This document shows, in pieces, positions 51,968-62,994 of a stretch of 64,000 nt of DNA; the stretch's first letter is position 1, and every line of letters starts with the position of its first letter. This stretch comes from Zelopaecilomyces penicillatus (Eukaryota; Ascomycota; Sordariomycetes; Hypocreales; Pseudodiploosporaceae): assembly GCA_005765155.1 (NCBI GenBank), contig VCCP01000004.1:3410001-3474000 (forward strand), read 5' to 3'. A program made the position numbers and the translations under genes. The notes below the pieces were generated by a model. The model was not told the origin of the DNA, did not search any database, and worked only from the letters and a program-made list of their open reading frames with translations.

Positions 51968-54533
51968 ATGGACTCAGGTGACGCACAAATAGGCGTTGAA
52001 GATGTTCTTCGTGATATACAACAGACTCAAACTCATCTCCTAGCCGCCGTTGAGGCCCTTTCTGATCGAGTTGGCCCTGCATTGGGTCTATCCAGTACCT
52101 CTGCGGGTGGGCTGAAAAGTGTAGATGTCCCGTTCCCTCCGGACAGGGAATTGGACACGGCCAAAACTTCCTTGAACTCTTCGGAGGACCCAGCACTAGC
52201 TCAACCATCAGTGGATAAAGATGTGATCCCAGCGCCGTTGACCGCATCCCCACCCCAGCGCTCTGGGTTGACTTCTCGCATCATACTCACGTAAGTCTCC
52301 CATATATTTACTGTCTTTCACTGTGCTAACGATGGATTCAATAGTACATATCCGAAGCAAATCGGAATTAACCCACTCCAGATGGATTGGGGAAATTCCG
52401 ACCCTCAAAAGCGAGGGCCTGTGGTGGTTTCGCGGTCCACATCAACCATTGGTCGCAGAAATGGTTTGTCAAACGAATCTGCAATGGCTGTAGTGTTCAT
52501 GCTAATAATGCACTGTTAATACGTAGCTATTGGAGGTAAGCCTATTGACTCGTGATCCTTTTATTTGCACGTTCGCTAACTTTCTTGCCAGCCCAGTAGG
52601 TTAATGCCAATGCCAAGTTACGAACAGAACATTAAGAAGACTGTACAGTGGAGGTTCATATTCTATTTACTACGCCTTAGCTGTTGCTAGCAAAGAGCTG
52701 GATGCAGATCACAGGCGAGTTCAAGTATGTACCTGGAAAGAATGGCAGGTATGCTAAAATCTTTCAGGCCCGATTTCACCAATACCGAGCCTGCAACGCA
52801 AATTGGCCCATTTCCCCAATGGGGTGACCCACGGAAGATTGTTGCCATGGATCCATGGGGTCACCTAGCCCCTTGGATCTTCAAGGAGATCATGGACAAG
52901 GAGCAGAGTATGCATGTAGTGTTTCACAATGATTATCAACTTGCTGATGTTGAACTAGTTGATTTACGACCAACGATCGCTATTACAAAAGCTCATATGA
53001 AGGCAAGTCACAGTCCTGTACTAACATCACATCGCCTGCGCTTACCTAGGATATGATGGGCTAGTTACCCGAATTGGAGGAGAGCGTGAAGAGTGGGCGA
53101 CTGTATGTGTTCCATCCACTTTAAACAACTTTTTCGTTGACATGATTTTAGAGTACCCGATGGGAAGATTTGTCTCAACAAGTTCGGTGAGCTATCTGTG
53201 ACGAAATTCGCGGTTGAACCTGTGAGTTGCATGCATTCAGCAAGAAGAAAAAAAGACTGACGGATATCGATTGCTAAATAGGTGTGGTATCTCCCTGGTG
53301 TCGCAGAAAGATTTGGCATTGGTACGTAAACTGTGGCATTTTATTGAGAGCCAGCACTGACCTGGCTCAGACGAAGGTACTCTTCGGCGATCACTCTTCG
53401 AGCATACAGGGGGAAGCTATCCGGAGGTGAGTACTGTTTGGCTTGTGATAGAACATACACTCAGTCATTACAGTTGATTACCCGTGGGGATATAAAAGTA
53501 TTTCTTCCACCAATTGGTAAGCTTTAGCTGTAGTAGGGACTTGTGATATTGTAACTAAATTACCCAATAGGTGGCTTGACTGTGTACTGTTTTGGGGACC
53601 CGGCGAAGATGTCAGATGAATCTGTTCGACTGTCGCTAAGAATCCACGATGAGGTCTGTCGCATCCAAAAACATTGCATGCAAGAAGGCTAATGCTCTAC
53701 AGTGCAACGGAAGTGATGTTTTTGGCTCAGATATCTGCACATGCAGACCATATCTTATCTTTGGTATCGAGGAAGCCGTGAAAGAGGCTCAAAATGGCGG
53801 CAGCGGTGTCGTTATCTACTTCAGGAAGGAGGGAAGAGCTTTGGGAGAGGTCACAAAGGTCTGTGTGTCGCAATCGTGATGTCTATATGTGGCTGACTGT
53901 TTTACTCCTTAGTACTGTATGAACTCGCTTTCCTCGATTTATGACCAGCTACCTAAGCAATACTCTGCTTGCGAGGCCATGACCAAGACGCTAATGATAC
54001 GTTAGTGGTGTACAATGCCCGGAAACGGGGGGCCGACCGAGCATCTGATTACTTTAAGAGAACCGAGAACATTGCGGGCGTGAAGGATATGCGCTTCCAA
54101 GCTTTGATGCCGGATATTCTTCAATGGTTAGGCATTAAAAAGATTGACCGCATGCTGAGCATGAGCAAGTGAGACCTCCTACCCCCAAGCAATGACCAAA
54201 TGAGCTTACTTTGACCAAAAGCATGAAACATGATGCGATTGTCGGCCAAGGGTAGGAATGCACCAAACCCACTCAACGGTGTGCAAACTTCTAATACTTG
54301 ACAGAATACCAATTCACGAGCGTGTAGAGCTCCCCGATGAGCTTATACCAGCCGATTCGAGAGTTGAAATCGACGCCAAAATCACAGCTGGTAGGCTTTC
54401 TGATTAGATTGTCAGAAATCAACGGCTTATTGTATCAGGTTATTTCACTGCTGGAAAACGACTCACCTCCGATGAACTCCAATCTGTCCAAGGCAGACTG
54501 TGGGAAGAGCAAGTACCCCACAAGTGTCCTTGA
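51968..54533 (+). CDS. URC1: Urc1, GTP cyclohydrolase II-like uracil catabolism protein
   Basis: Nineteen exons by my model encode 522 residues: 51968-52290, 52345-52463, 52527-52535, 52592-52595, 52649-52714, 52768-52907, 52959-53002, 53065-53102, 53152-53221, 53282-53321, 53371-53426, 53474-53516, 53571-53653, 53703-53858, 53913-53916, 54006-54168, 54222-54251, 54305-54390, 54439-54533. Urc1 is a GTP-cyclohydrolase-II-family protein needed in the yeast URC route of uracil breakdown. The zinc site C-x10-C-x-C is present (Cys346, Cys357, Cys359), and FRKEGRALGE matches the RibA RQEGRGIGL region. Family blocks such as VAMDPWGHL, TIAITKAHMK, VEPVWYLPGVAERFGI and DDILQWLGI-like text are continuous after splicing. 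Two exons of 4 nt and one of 9 nt are required to hold frame, and two introns have GC donors. The last exon may instead splice at 54513, ending at 54571 with only one further residue. Confidence 0.9.
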
Positions 54534-56241
54534 AAATGTTAAATAAATACTGACAACAATTATAGCGTTGACCACTAATGCCCGATTTCAGTAAGTCTAC
54601 CGTAATCACTATACGCCTACACGCTTGTATCTTGTCAGTTTCCCTGATTTTACAGTTTGCAGTATGCACTATATACTGTGTATAGATGGGCTTTAATTTC
54701 AGAGATGTCGAGTTCACGGATGACTATCATGTGATTGACGGAATATAGTTTGACTGCGGTTTAGCACAATAATCATGCTCAATCTCTAAAATTCAACATC
54801 TTGGTTGACGTAATGTGATGTATCTCATGGGTTTCATTCCATCGGGCACCACCGTGAGGCAGAATTGTGGCTGACCAAGACCCACCACCCGCATTTAGCT
54901 GCATACAAATTGGAGCCAGAAGCGGGGAGTCAACCAAACATTGCAAGACACATGTTGATTCGTTGGCACCCGAAGGTTTTTGGAAGTTGCCGTCAGGTAC
55001 CAAGCTTCCTGATACCTAACTGTGCTGGTAGCCACATATTGTTGCCATATGTTGGCTAAAGTAACCATTGGCAATGAAGTAGGAAGAAATGAGCAATATT
55101 GATAAGAATGGCCCCTGTGCACACCGTAATTGCCCATTGCACTTCCTATCTCAAACTCTTGTGCTCTATTGAAGAGAACAATGGCGGTATTTCTTCGAAT
55201 GGCAGGCAGAGGGTCCAGTTTCACCCACCAAGCCGACTCATTAGATAACGACACAACTCCAAGAAGACCCAAGCTGCTTCGGCCTAGTACCACAGAACCT
55301 TCTATAACTGCCTGTTGTGAAATTAGAGGCTCTCACATCAGCTCTGGCTTGCCAGAGAGAGCAACTGAAATTCTCAGCAAAGTTGCGCTTTGTTCGTCAG
55401 GGTCTATCGCGGCTAGGAGAGTTAGTTCTCCAGATATGCTAGAGCACGCAGCACACAATATTATCCATGAACCCACGCATTCGTCCAACAATCATGACAT
55501 GAGGGAATTGCTACAGGGGTCTCCTTCAGGTTCGCTGAACCATTGAACATCACAAAGTCAAACAGCTCTAACAGACGCGATATAGAATGCTATTTTAGCT
55601 TCCCAAATTTCGATGATTGGGATTTAAAAGATCGAAATCAACAGACAAATGTTTTTGCTTGAACATCACTGTCTCTTCATCAAGTCGCGAAACAGGCAAT
55701 TGTTTCATCCAAGTGACAGGCGATAACCCGCAAGGGATGGCCATGTCCTTAAGACGAAAGCTGACGATGTTCAAGCACGAGATGAGTTTGGAGCATCAGT
55801 TCGCATGGCATGAGTGTTGGTTTCGATCAATGATGGCAGGCGCTGATAAGCCTCGAAGCCAAACATAGATAGACTTACAAGGTAGTCAAAGTTATAAGTG
55901 TGCACGCCCTGGGTTGTATGAGTATTCGGGTGTTAGAGGGAAGTGGCCAGGGTGCGGTCACTGTTAAACAGACCATCCTCAATAAATGCTTTAGGCGAAG
56001 TTGAAGATACTTCGATGATTTATCTACATAAGAGTTGTGCTTGATATCATAGATATATTATGAGAAGATTCCAAACAAGGCATGACACTATGATAGAAGG
56101 GTTCAGTTTAGAATCTCGCCATTATAGCAAATCCGCCAAGGCTCAAGTTGCAAGAAACGCATGGCAGCTCGTTAGATTCGTGAGATAGAATACATATGGT
56201 GGTAGACATGGCCCGTGTCGTAGGAATGGCATTACAAGGAA
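54534..56241. other. gene-poor interval, possible degenerate coding remnant
   Basis: About 1.7 kb of normal-composition sequence without a gene I can support. Short open frames exist on both strands. The most protein-like text is on the minus strand between about 55870 and 54900, for example a frame reading LKDMAIPCGLSPVTWMKQLP near 55770-55700 and another reading LDPLPAIRRNTAI near 55220-55180. They are in different frames with stops between them and I could not join them by plausible introns. It may be a decayed gene or chance. Confidence 0.4.
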
Positions 56242-56251
56242 ATCACGTGAT
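56242..56251. promoter_or_regulatory. ATCACGTGAT E-box upstream of RPS1
   Basis: A 10-bp perfect palindrome with a CACGTG core lies 173 bp before the RPS1 ATG. CACGTG is the core bound by bHLH factors such as Cbf1. The same core occurs at nearly the same distance before RPL12 in this window. TAACCT at 56321 and GCACACAA at 56335 follow. Confidence 0.55.
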
Positions 56252-56421
56252 GGAGCCCAGATCCAACTTATCCTGGTGGGGCCGTGAAAACATTATCCCG
56301 ATAATTTTTGGTGGCTCGCTTAACCTTAGCCAGTGCACACAAGAATTGAAATTGTTCTCACCCCTCCACCATCTTTCAGTACTTTCGGTTTCCCCAACTG
56401 CTCGAACGTCGGCCAGCAATC

Positions 56422-57434
56422 ATGGCGGTTGGAAAGTAAGGCTTGTCGAAAGAAATTCACGTAATCCCAGTGCTAATTAAACACAGGAACAAGAGACTCT
56501 CCAAGGGCAAGAAGGGCCTCAAGAAGAAGACCGTGGATCCCTTTTCCCGTAAGGACTGGTATTCAATCAAAGTCAGTTTTGCACAGCTCCTCAAACCATC
56601 TTCTCTGAATCTCCCAACTAACGATCCTTTTTTGGACAGGCCCCGAACCCATTCAATGTGCGAGAGTGAGTCATGCGATGCGAAAACCTGAAGGGATCTT
56701 TGAACAAGCGACTGACTACTACTGTAGTGTGGGCAAGACCCTTGTCAACCGGACAACAGGTCTCAAGAATGCGAATGATGCTTTGAAAGGTCGTATCATT
56801 GAGGTTTCGCTCGCCGACCTCCAAAAGGATGAGGACCACGCGTTCCGAAAAGTTCGCCTTCGTGTGGACGAGGTCCAGGGCAAGAACTGCTTGACCAACT
56901 TCCATGGACTGGACTTCACTTCCGACAAGCTGAGATCTCTCGTTCGCAAGTGGCAGACGCTTATCGAGGCCAATGTTACTGTCAAGACCACCGATGATTA
57001 TCTTATCCGCCTCTTCGCCATCGCTTTCACAAAGAGACGCCCTAATCAGATCAAGAAGACCACTTACGCAGCGTCGTCGCAGATCCGAGCTATTCGACGA
57101 AAGATGACAGATATCATTCAGCGAGAAGCTTCCAGCTGCACTCTGACACAACTCACATCCAAGCTCATTCCCGAGGTCATTGGTCGTGAGATTGAGAAAT
57201 CCACTCAGGGCATCTATCCCTTACAGAACGTGAGTTCTAGGATTCATGTATGATTTTTATTTCTTGACTAACGGATCATTTTGCCAGGTTCACATCCGCA
57301 AGGTTAAGCTTTTGAAGGCGCCTAAGTTTGACCTGGGCGCTTTGATGGCCCTCCACGGAGAGTCGGGCACGGATGATAAGGGCCAGAAGGCTGAGCGAGG
57401 AGAGTTCAAGGAGCGTGTTTTGGAGGAAGTCTGA
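56422..57434 (+). CDS. RPS1: 40S ribosomal protein S1 (eS1, S3a family)
   Basis: Five exons (56422-56435, 56487-56571, 56640-56665, 56728-57229, 57288-57434) encode 257 residues, close to the usual length of about 255. eS1 is a small-subunit protein near the mRNA exit channel. After the basic start MAVGKNKRLSKGKKGLKKK come DPFSRKDWYSIKAPNPFNV, VGKTLVNRT, LRVDEVQGKNCLTNFHGLDF, VKTTDDYLIRLFAIAFTKRR and KKTTYAASSQIRAIRRKM, all hallmark stretches. The first exon has only 14 nt, a common arrangement in fungal ribosomal protein genes with an intron just after the start. No stop or frameshift interrupts the spliced frame. It is convergent with the hydrolase gene downstream. Confidence 0.97.
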
Positions 57435-57828
57435 AAACAGTGCGGAAGATATGACAAAGGCACAGGGAGCTTCGCGGGTGATTTACTCATCCCTGGCATT
57501 GTTTTGGTCATGGCAAATGGCGTAGCATCACAAGGAGGCTTAGGGGCTAGATAATATCCTCTTGGAATGGTAAAACGGCTCAGTTATCTGCTCTATTCGG
57601 CCATGTGATTGTTGCATTACTCGCTTCGGAAAAATATTGGCACGTTTGCACATGATCGCTGAGACATGCCACTATATGAATACTGTAATACTGCCTGTGA
57701 TGAAATGAGGATCGCAACTTGTCCTTCTTTGTTGCCAAGTTGAAGATCCAATAAGCCATATGTTCTATTTGCCCGGGTTATTTCTTCGAAGTTGACTGCT
57801 AGCGGATATTTGCGATATTGAATGCGGC
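57435..57828. other. convergent intergenic region
   Basis: About 390 bp between the stop codons of RPS1 and the hydrolase gene. It should contain both 3' UTRs. I see no clear gene, repeat or structured element. Confidence 0.6.
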
Positions 57829-59033
57829 CTACTCAAGGTCTTGTAAAAAGTCCACGACAGCTGCTGTCAATCAGCAAAAGGCACAATATATACCCAAAAA
57901 AAACATGGCCATATTACCTTGCCTAAATGCCTCGGGTTCTTCTGATATCAGCCAGTGTCCGGCATCAATGTTCACCAGCTGAAAACGAGGGAAAAATTGC
58001 CCCACCAGAGGTAGTACGTCGTCTGGAACGTAATGGCTTCTTGTACCTCGAACAAAAAGTGCAGGCTTTTCAAATCGCACTTCAGTGGGATTTTTGTATG
58101 GGAAGTCTCCCAGATTGTCAAGTGATCGGCCAAGAATATCGAGCGGAATACGGAAACGTTGGGTTTTCTCCTCTGGTGAGGGACGCTCCAAATTAGTAAG
58201 CAAGAATTGCCTTACTGGTAAAGACTATGGTGGTAGTAATATCAGAGTACTGTGCTTAATGATAAGTGAAGATAAGGTAGCCCAACCTTTTCATAGTCTT
58301 GTAGAATTCTGTCGGCCTCTGCTTGCCGTGTAACATTTGCTGCTTGAACCATTTTCATACCGCGTATGTATGAAGCAAAACTCCTGTTCAAAATGGCATC
58401 TACTGGGGCATTATCAACGGCCACCAGTTTCGCAACAAGTTCTGGTGAGCGCAACGCCAGAGTCATGGCAGTTTTGGCACCCCTAACCACTCAGGTCAAT
58501 AAGCATCATGGATTTGTATGATCGCTAAGCGTACATAGAGTGGCCAATGAGTGTGGTGTTCTTCAGTTGATGTTCATGAATGAATCTTGATACATCTTCG
58601 GCCATTGCGTGATAATCATGAAGGGGGTCATGGGGAGATTGGCCATGATTTCTTAAATCCTGTAAAATTACCTGTCAACAGACAGTTTTGACTGTCACTA
58701 TTTGAGTGAGTTTTACCAATGCGTACACATACGTACCTAGGTCCCGAGCAAGTGCCCTACAAGTGTGTATCAGTTTGTGAGGTAAGTTTGCGTCAACTAT
58801 AGGCTAACTTACTTGCTAATCCCCCTGTTGTTTTTCTTGGAACCAAAGAGCCCATGAAGAAACACTATGGGGGCATTCTTTTCATCCTTTTTTGGTTTGG
58901 CAGGCTTGTGAAGATCAAAAGCCAATGGTTGAATTTGCTGGGGACTTGCAACATGTGACCTAGCACGGTAAAAGAGAGATGCTGCGACAGTAATCTTACT
59001 AGAACGCCACGGGTATAAGCTTGTAGTCACCAT
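57829..59033 (-). CDS. mitochondrial alpha/beta hydrolase, ABHD11-like
   Basis: Six exons on the minus strand (59033-58813, 58756-58717, 58659-58535, 58482-58287, 58224-57918, 57863-57829) encode 307 residues. The fold's landmarks are PIVFLHGLFGSKKN (oxyanion region, about residue 55-68), YVYALDLRNHGQSPHD, the nucleophile elbow GHSMG with Ser128, VDNAPVDA, and DAGHW with the catalytic His at about 284. The family includes human ABHD11 and yeast Imo32, mitochondrial serine hydrolases; the substrate is not settled from sequence. The first 40 residues are rich in Arg, Ser and Ala with no acidic residue before Asp40, consistent with a mitochondrial presequence. Introns 2 and 4 were placed by restoring family text (ALDLRNHG and SLPVRQFLLTNLERP). 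It is divergent from SEC23. Confidence 0.9.
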
Positions 59034-59740
59034 GGTTTTTAAAATGTTAACAAACGTGGCAAGTATAGAACAGGGGCCTGAAGTTGTTGGAATCTGTGGC
59101 TGGCACGACAGTACTCTGCCAACGGGATGGAAAAAACCACCGCCGATATGACAACAACCATCACCTGGAAAATTTGCTAATAGACTACTAATTCAATACA
59201 GTTATTATATAAAACATTTTATGCTATTATATGCTTAATTATTATTATTGAAATCTTTAGAAATACCCGGATTCTTGAAGAGATACTGAGATACTGCCTA
59301 ATAACGAATATATATGACTTTGTGAAGTATCTACAGTTGTTCCCAGTGGTGATTTTTCTAACCTGTTGCCTTTCCCTTACATCAAATGTGGCTCATTAGG
59401 CAGGGGTCGGTCACTGAGCTAGCTTCTTCATCAAGCCACAGTGTGGCAGCAACAATAGTGGGGTTCTAGTGCCAGCTGTCCACAACTAGGTAGGAGCTAC
59501 TTAGTACGTGACCTTCACTTTTGAAAGATACTTAAGGTAGTAAGTCCCTGTGCATACAAATATCGAAACGATTCTCATAAAGAGACCAATTGCCTAGCCC
59601 TATTTTTCACATCAAAACAACACTTTTCTAAGCTTGTCTCATCGTACAGTTCTTTTCGTCACTAGGCAAGATCGTGTCGGAATCTTCACAGGAAGAGGCA
59701 TTGCAACCCTAGTCTCCGTCCCTCTACGCCATCGCCAATC
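59034..59740. promoter_or_regulatory. divergent promoter region, hydrolase and SEC23
   Basis: About 700 bp between two start codons read in opposite directions, so it must hold both promoters. There is an A/T-rich patch at about 59175-59260. A CT-rich stretch precedes the SEC23 ATG, common at fungal transcription starts. No specific factor site stands out. Confidence 0.5.
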
Positions 59741-62433
59741 ATGGATTACGAGGCAGTAAAAGAACAATGGAGTGAGGTGGAGGATCGAGATGGTGTGCGT
59801 CTGAGTTGGAACGTCTTTCCAAGTTCAAGAATGGTAGGCCAGGTCTTGTTCTGTGCAGTTTGCATCTACTCATATACATTTAGGAGGCATCAAGACTTGT
59901 TGTTCCTATTGGCGCTTTGTATACGCCTCTCAAGGAAAAGACAGATACACCTTTGCTACAATTCGAACCCGTAACATGCAAACAGCCCTGTCGCTCAGTT
60001 CTCAATCCATTTTGGTAAGCCACTTCGTACCTTCGTGAGCTCAAGCCAGGTGGTTTTATCTGGAAATCCACTTGATATGAAACGTCAACAATGGGATTAA
60101 CCTTTCTTTAGTCAAGTTGATGTCCGCGCTCGAGTATGGATCTGCCCGTTTTGCCTATCAAGAAATCAGCTGCCACCGCACTACAAAGACATCACGGCGA
60201 ATGCAATCCCGCCAGAGTTACACCCAGCCAATACAACGATCGAATATCGTCTTTCACGACCTGCTCCTGCACCTCCGATATTTCTCTATGTTGTTGATCT
60301 TTGCCAAGAAGAAGATGGCCTTTCTGCACTGAAGGAATCTCTAGTGATGAGTCTGAGCTTGCTCCCGGAGAATGCCCTTGTTGGTTTAATTACCTTTGGT
60401 ACCATGGTAGGCGGCCGCTTTGTATGAGTGACAATTATACCTACTAAACTTATTAAATAGGCTCAAATCCATGAGATTGGATACGAAGGTTGTGCAAAGT
60501 CATATGTTTTCCGTGGTAGCAAAGATTACACGGCCAAACAGGTTCAGGATATGCTGGGCTTGTCCTCGTCGAGCGTGCGGCCTGGCATGCAACCCCAGCC
60601 TGGCCGCCAAATGCCAATGGGCCCAGCTACTAGATTTCTTTTGCCAGTGCAGCAAGCGGAGTTTCAACTCACAAAGGCTTTAGAGACACTTCAGAGGGAC
60701 CCCTGGCCAACTGCTAGTGATCGACGTAGCCTTCGATGCACAGGTGTAGCTCTTAGTGTCGCCATTGGCCTAATGGAGTCATCATTCCAAAACGCAGGTG
60801 GCCGCATTATGTTGTTTTCAGGTGGTCCAGCAACTGAAGGGCCGGGCATGGTGGTTGCCCCTGAACTCAGGGAACCGATTCGGTCCCATCATGACATTGA
60901 TCGCGATAATGTCAAATACTACAAGAAGGCGCTCAAGGTAATACTTTGTAGTCTAAACTATAGACATGTTGTATATATAGACTGACCCCAGTGATGCCAG
61001 TTTTATGATAACCTAGCGAAACGTACAGCCCATAATGGGCATATCATCGACATATTCGCTGGTTGTCTAGACCAAGTCGGGTTATTGGAAATGAAAGGCC
61101 TCTGCAACTCAACTGGAGGACATATGATTTTGACTGACAGTTTCACGTCGTCAATGTTCAAACAGTCATTTGTTCGCGTGTTTGAGAAGGATGGCGACGA
61201 TAACCTTCTTATGGGTTTCAACGCTGTTCTTGAAGTCCTAACTACCAAAGAATTGAAAGTTACGGGGTTGATCGGCCATGCAGTTTCCCTTAACAAGAAG
61301 TCGATATCTGTGGGCGAGACTGAATGTGGTATCGGCAACACATGCTCGTGGAAGATGTGTGGCATTGACCCCAAATCTAGCTATGGTATTTACTTTGAAG
61401 TTGCTAATCAAGGGCCGGCGCCACATCAACAGGCGCCACAAAAGGGCATGATACAGTTTTTAACATATTACCAGCATTCGTCGGGCCAATTTCATCTACG
61501 GGTGACCACAATAGCTCGAAATTTGAGCGGCCCCGCTGGTGACCCAGCTATAGCTCAATCATTTGACCAAGAAGCCGCAGCTGTTCTCATGTCCCGAATT
61601 GCGGTATTCAAGGCTGAGGTGGATGATGGCCCAGATGTCCTGCGATGGGTGGACAGAATGCTGATTCGACTATGTTCACGTTTCGCTGATTATCGGAAAG
61701 ACGACCCGTCATCTTTCAGGTTGGAAAAGAATTTTACACTTTATCCGCAATTCATGTTCCATCTGCGCAGAAGCCAGTTTTTACAAGTCTTCAACAATTC
61801 GCCTGACGAAACAGCATTTGATCGCCATGTTTTGAATCATGAAGACGTCAGCAATTCTCTTGTCATGATTCAGCCCACTCTTGATTCATATACGTTTGAT
61901 CAAGACGGCGGACACCCTGTTTTGCTGGATTCAGCATCAATTCAGCCCACTCACGTTCTCCTCTTGGATACATTCTTTCATATTCTGATTTTCCATGGTG
62001 AGACTATTGCTGAATGGCGAAAGGCTGGATACCAAGACCAGGAAGGTTATGAGAACTTTGCCTCTCTGCTCGAGCAGCCCAAGGAGGATGCGAGGGTGAG
62101 TGTAATAGATGCGGCTATGTTAGTTGTAAAGTGCTAATCTGCAATAGGATCTTATCACGGATCGATTCCCACTGCCACGTTTCATTGTTTGTGACGCAGG
62201 TGGATCTCAAGCTCGGTTCCTGTTGTCAAAGCTCAATCCCTCAACAACACATACTACGGGACCATACGGTGGTGTTGGAGCTACCTCAGCGCAAACAATA
62301 TTCACTGATGATGTGTCTTTACAGACTTTCATGGATCATTTAATGAAGTATGCATCATGGTCACTGTAATGTCTTCATTTATTATCTATAGCTAACTAAG
62401 ACATACAGGCTTGCTGTGAGCGGTACAAATTAG
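59741..62433 (+). CDS. SEC23: COPII coat component Sec23
   Basis: Seven exons (59741-59833, 59884-60014, 60112-60406, 60461-60937, 61001-62095, 62148-62347, 62409-62433) encode 771 residues, the normal Sec23 size. Sec23 pairs with Sec24 in the inner COPII coat at ER exit sites and is the GAP for Sar1. The zinc-finger cysteines are visible as TCKQPC (Cys63, Cys67) and WICPFC. The trunk domain has PPIFLYVVDLC and LVGLITFGTM; the middle has FAGCLDQVGLLEMK, TDSFTSSMFKQSFVRVF and GNTCSWKMCGIDP; the helical and gelsolin parts have VDRMLIRLCSRFADYRKDD, FMFHLRRSQFLQVFNNSPDE, LLLDTFFHILIFHGETIAEW and the terminal FMDHLMKLAVSGTN. The final 25-nt exon carries the conserved tail. No oddity beyond a short Pro/Gln-rich insert near residue 245. 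Confidence 0.98.
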
Positions 62434-62994
62434 GGGTAGAGAGCGACGTATGTTCGATCGCCTGGTGTGCTGCCTCACTTCCTGACACAATTGACATTTT
62501 CTGACATGGGTTCTCAAGCCTTAGAGACAAGCAGGCTGATATGGACTGTTCGCATCCTTGCCATGATGGGAAGGAGTTGGTAAACTAATAGCCTAAAATC
62601 CTTTCATGAACCAATCTGCAAGTCAAAATGCTTCCCTCATGATTACCAAAGAAGAGTCTTTCATAACAATTTGCAATGCTTTGTATCACAGATACTCTAA
62701 CACTTGATCTATTAATGGATACGCATGACATGTCTGATGTAGCAGTTGGTGTTCTAAATCATGATTTGATGCCTAATTCGCTGCCCACATGTTCCCTAGG
62801 TAGGTTGTGGGAACTCCAGCACATCACGTGACGCTTGATGGTAACATCCTCTGATTACATAATGAGGGGTGAATTAGGGCCAGGTTAGCACACAAAACTT
62901 CTCTCTGCCATCCAGCATCCACGCTCAAGCACCTCCATCTCCAAAATATCACGGCACGCAAACCACGAGCCTCTGCCGCACCGCAACTTTCAAC
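62434..62994. promoter_or_regulatory. SEC23-RPL12 intergenic region and RPL12 promoter
   Basis: 560 bp between tandem genes. The proximal half is the presumed SEC23 3' UTR. A TCACGTGA palindrome at 62824-62831 lies 165 bp before the RPL12 ATG, followed by TTAGGG at 62873 (a Tbf1-like word), AGGTTA at 62882 and GCACACAA at 62888. A CT/CA-rich leader precedes the ATG. The layout parallels the RPS1 promoter. Confidence 0.55.

Noticed and set aside
51968..54533. Broken URC1 with frameshifts at 52.6 and 53.9 kb
   Set aside because: Microexons with proper AG/GT flanks restore both places; all conserved residues including the zinc site are intact.
54895..55293. SCY1/HEAT-repeat protein remnant
   Set aside because: One phrase (LDPLPAIRRNTAI) resembles a HEAT helix, but neighbouring text does not continue the family, so the match may be chance.
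55130..55546. 138-codon plus-strand open frame as a gene
   Set aside because: Low-complexity Ser/Pro/His-rich text without a domain; overlapping minus-strand text looks at least as protein-like.
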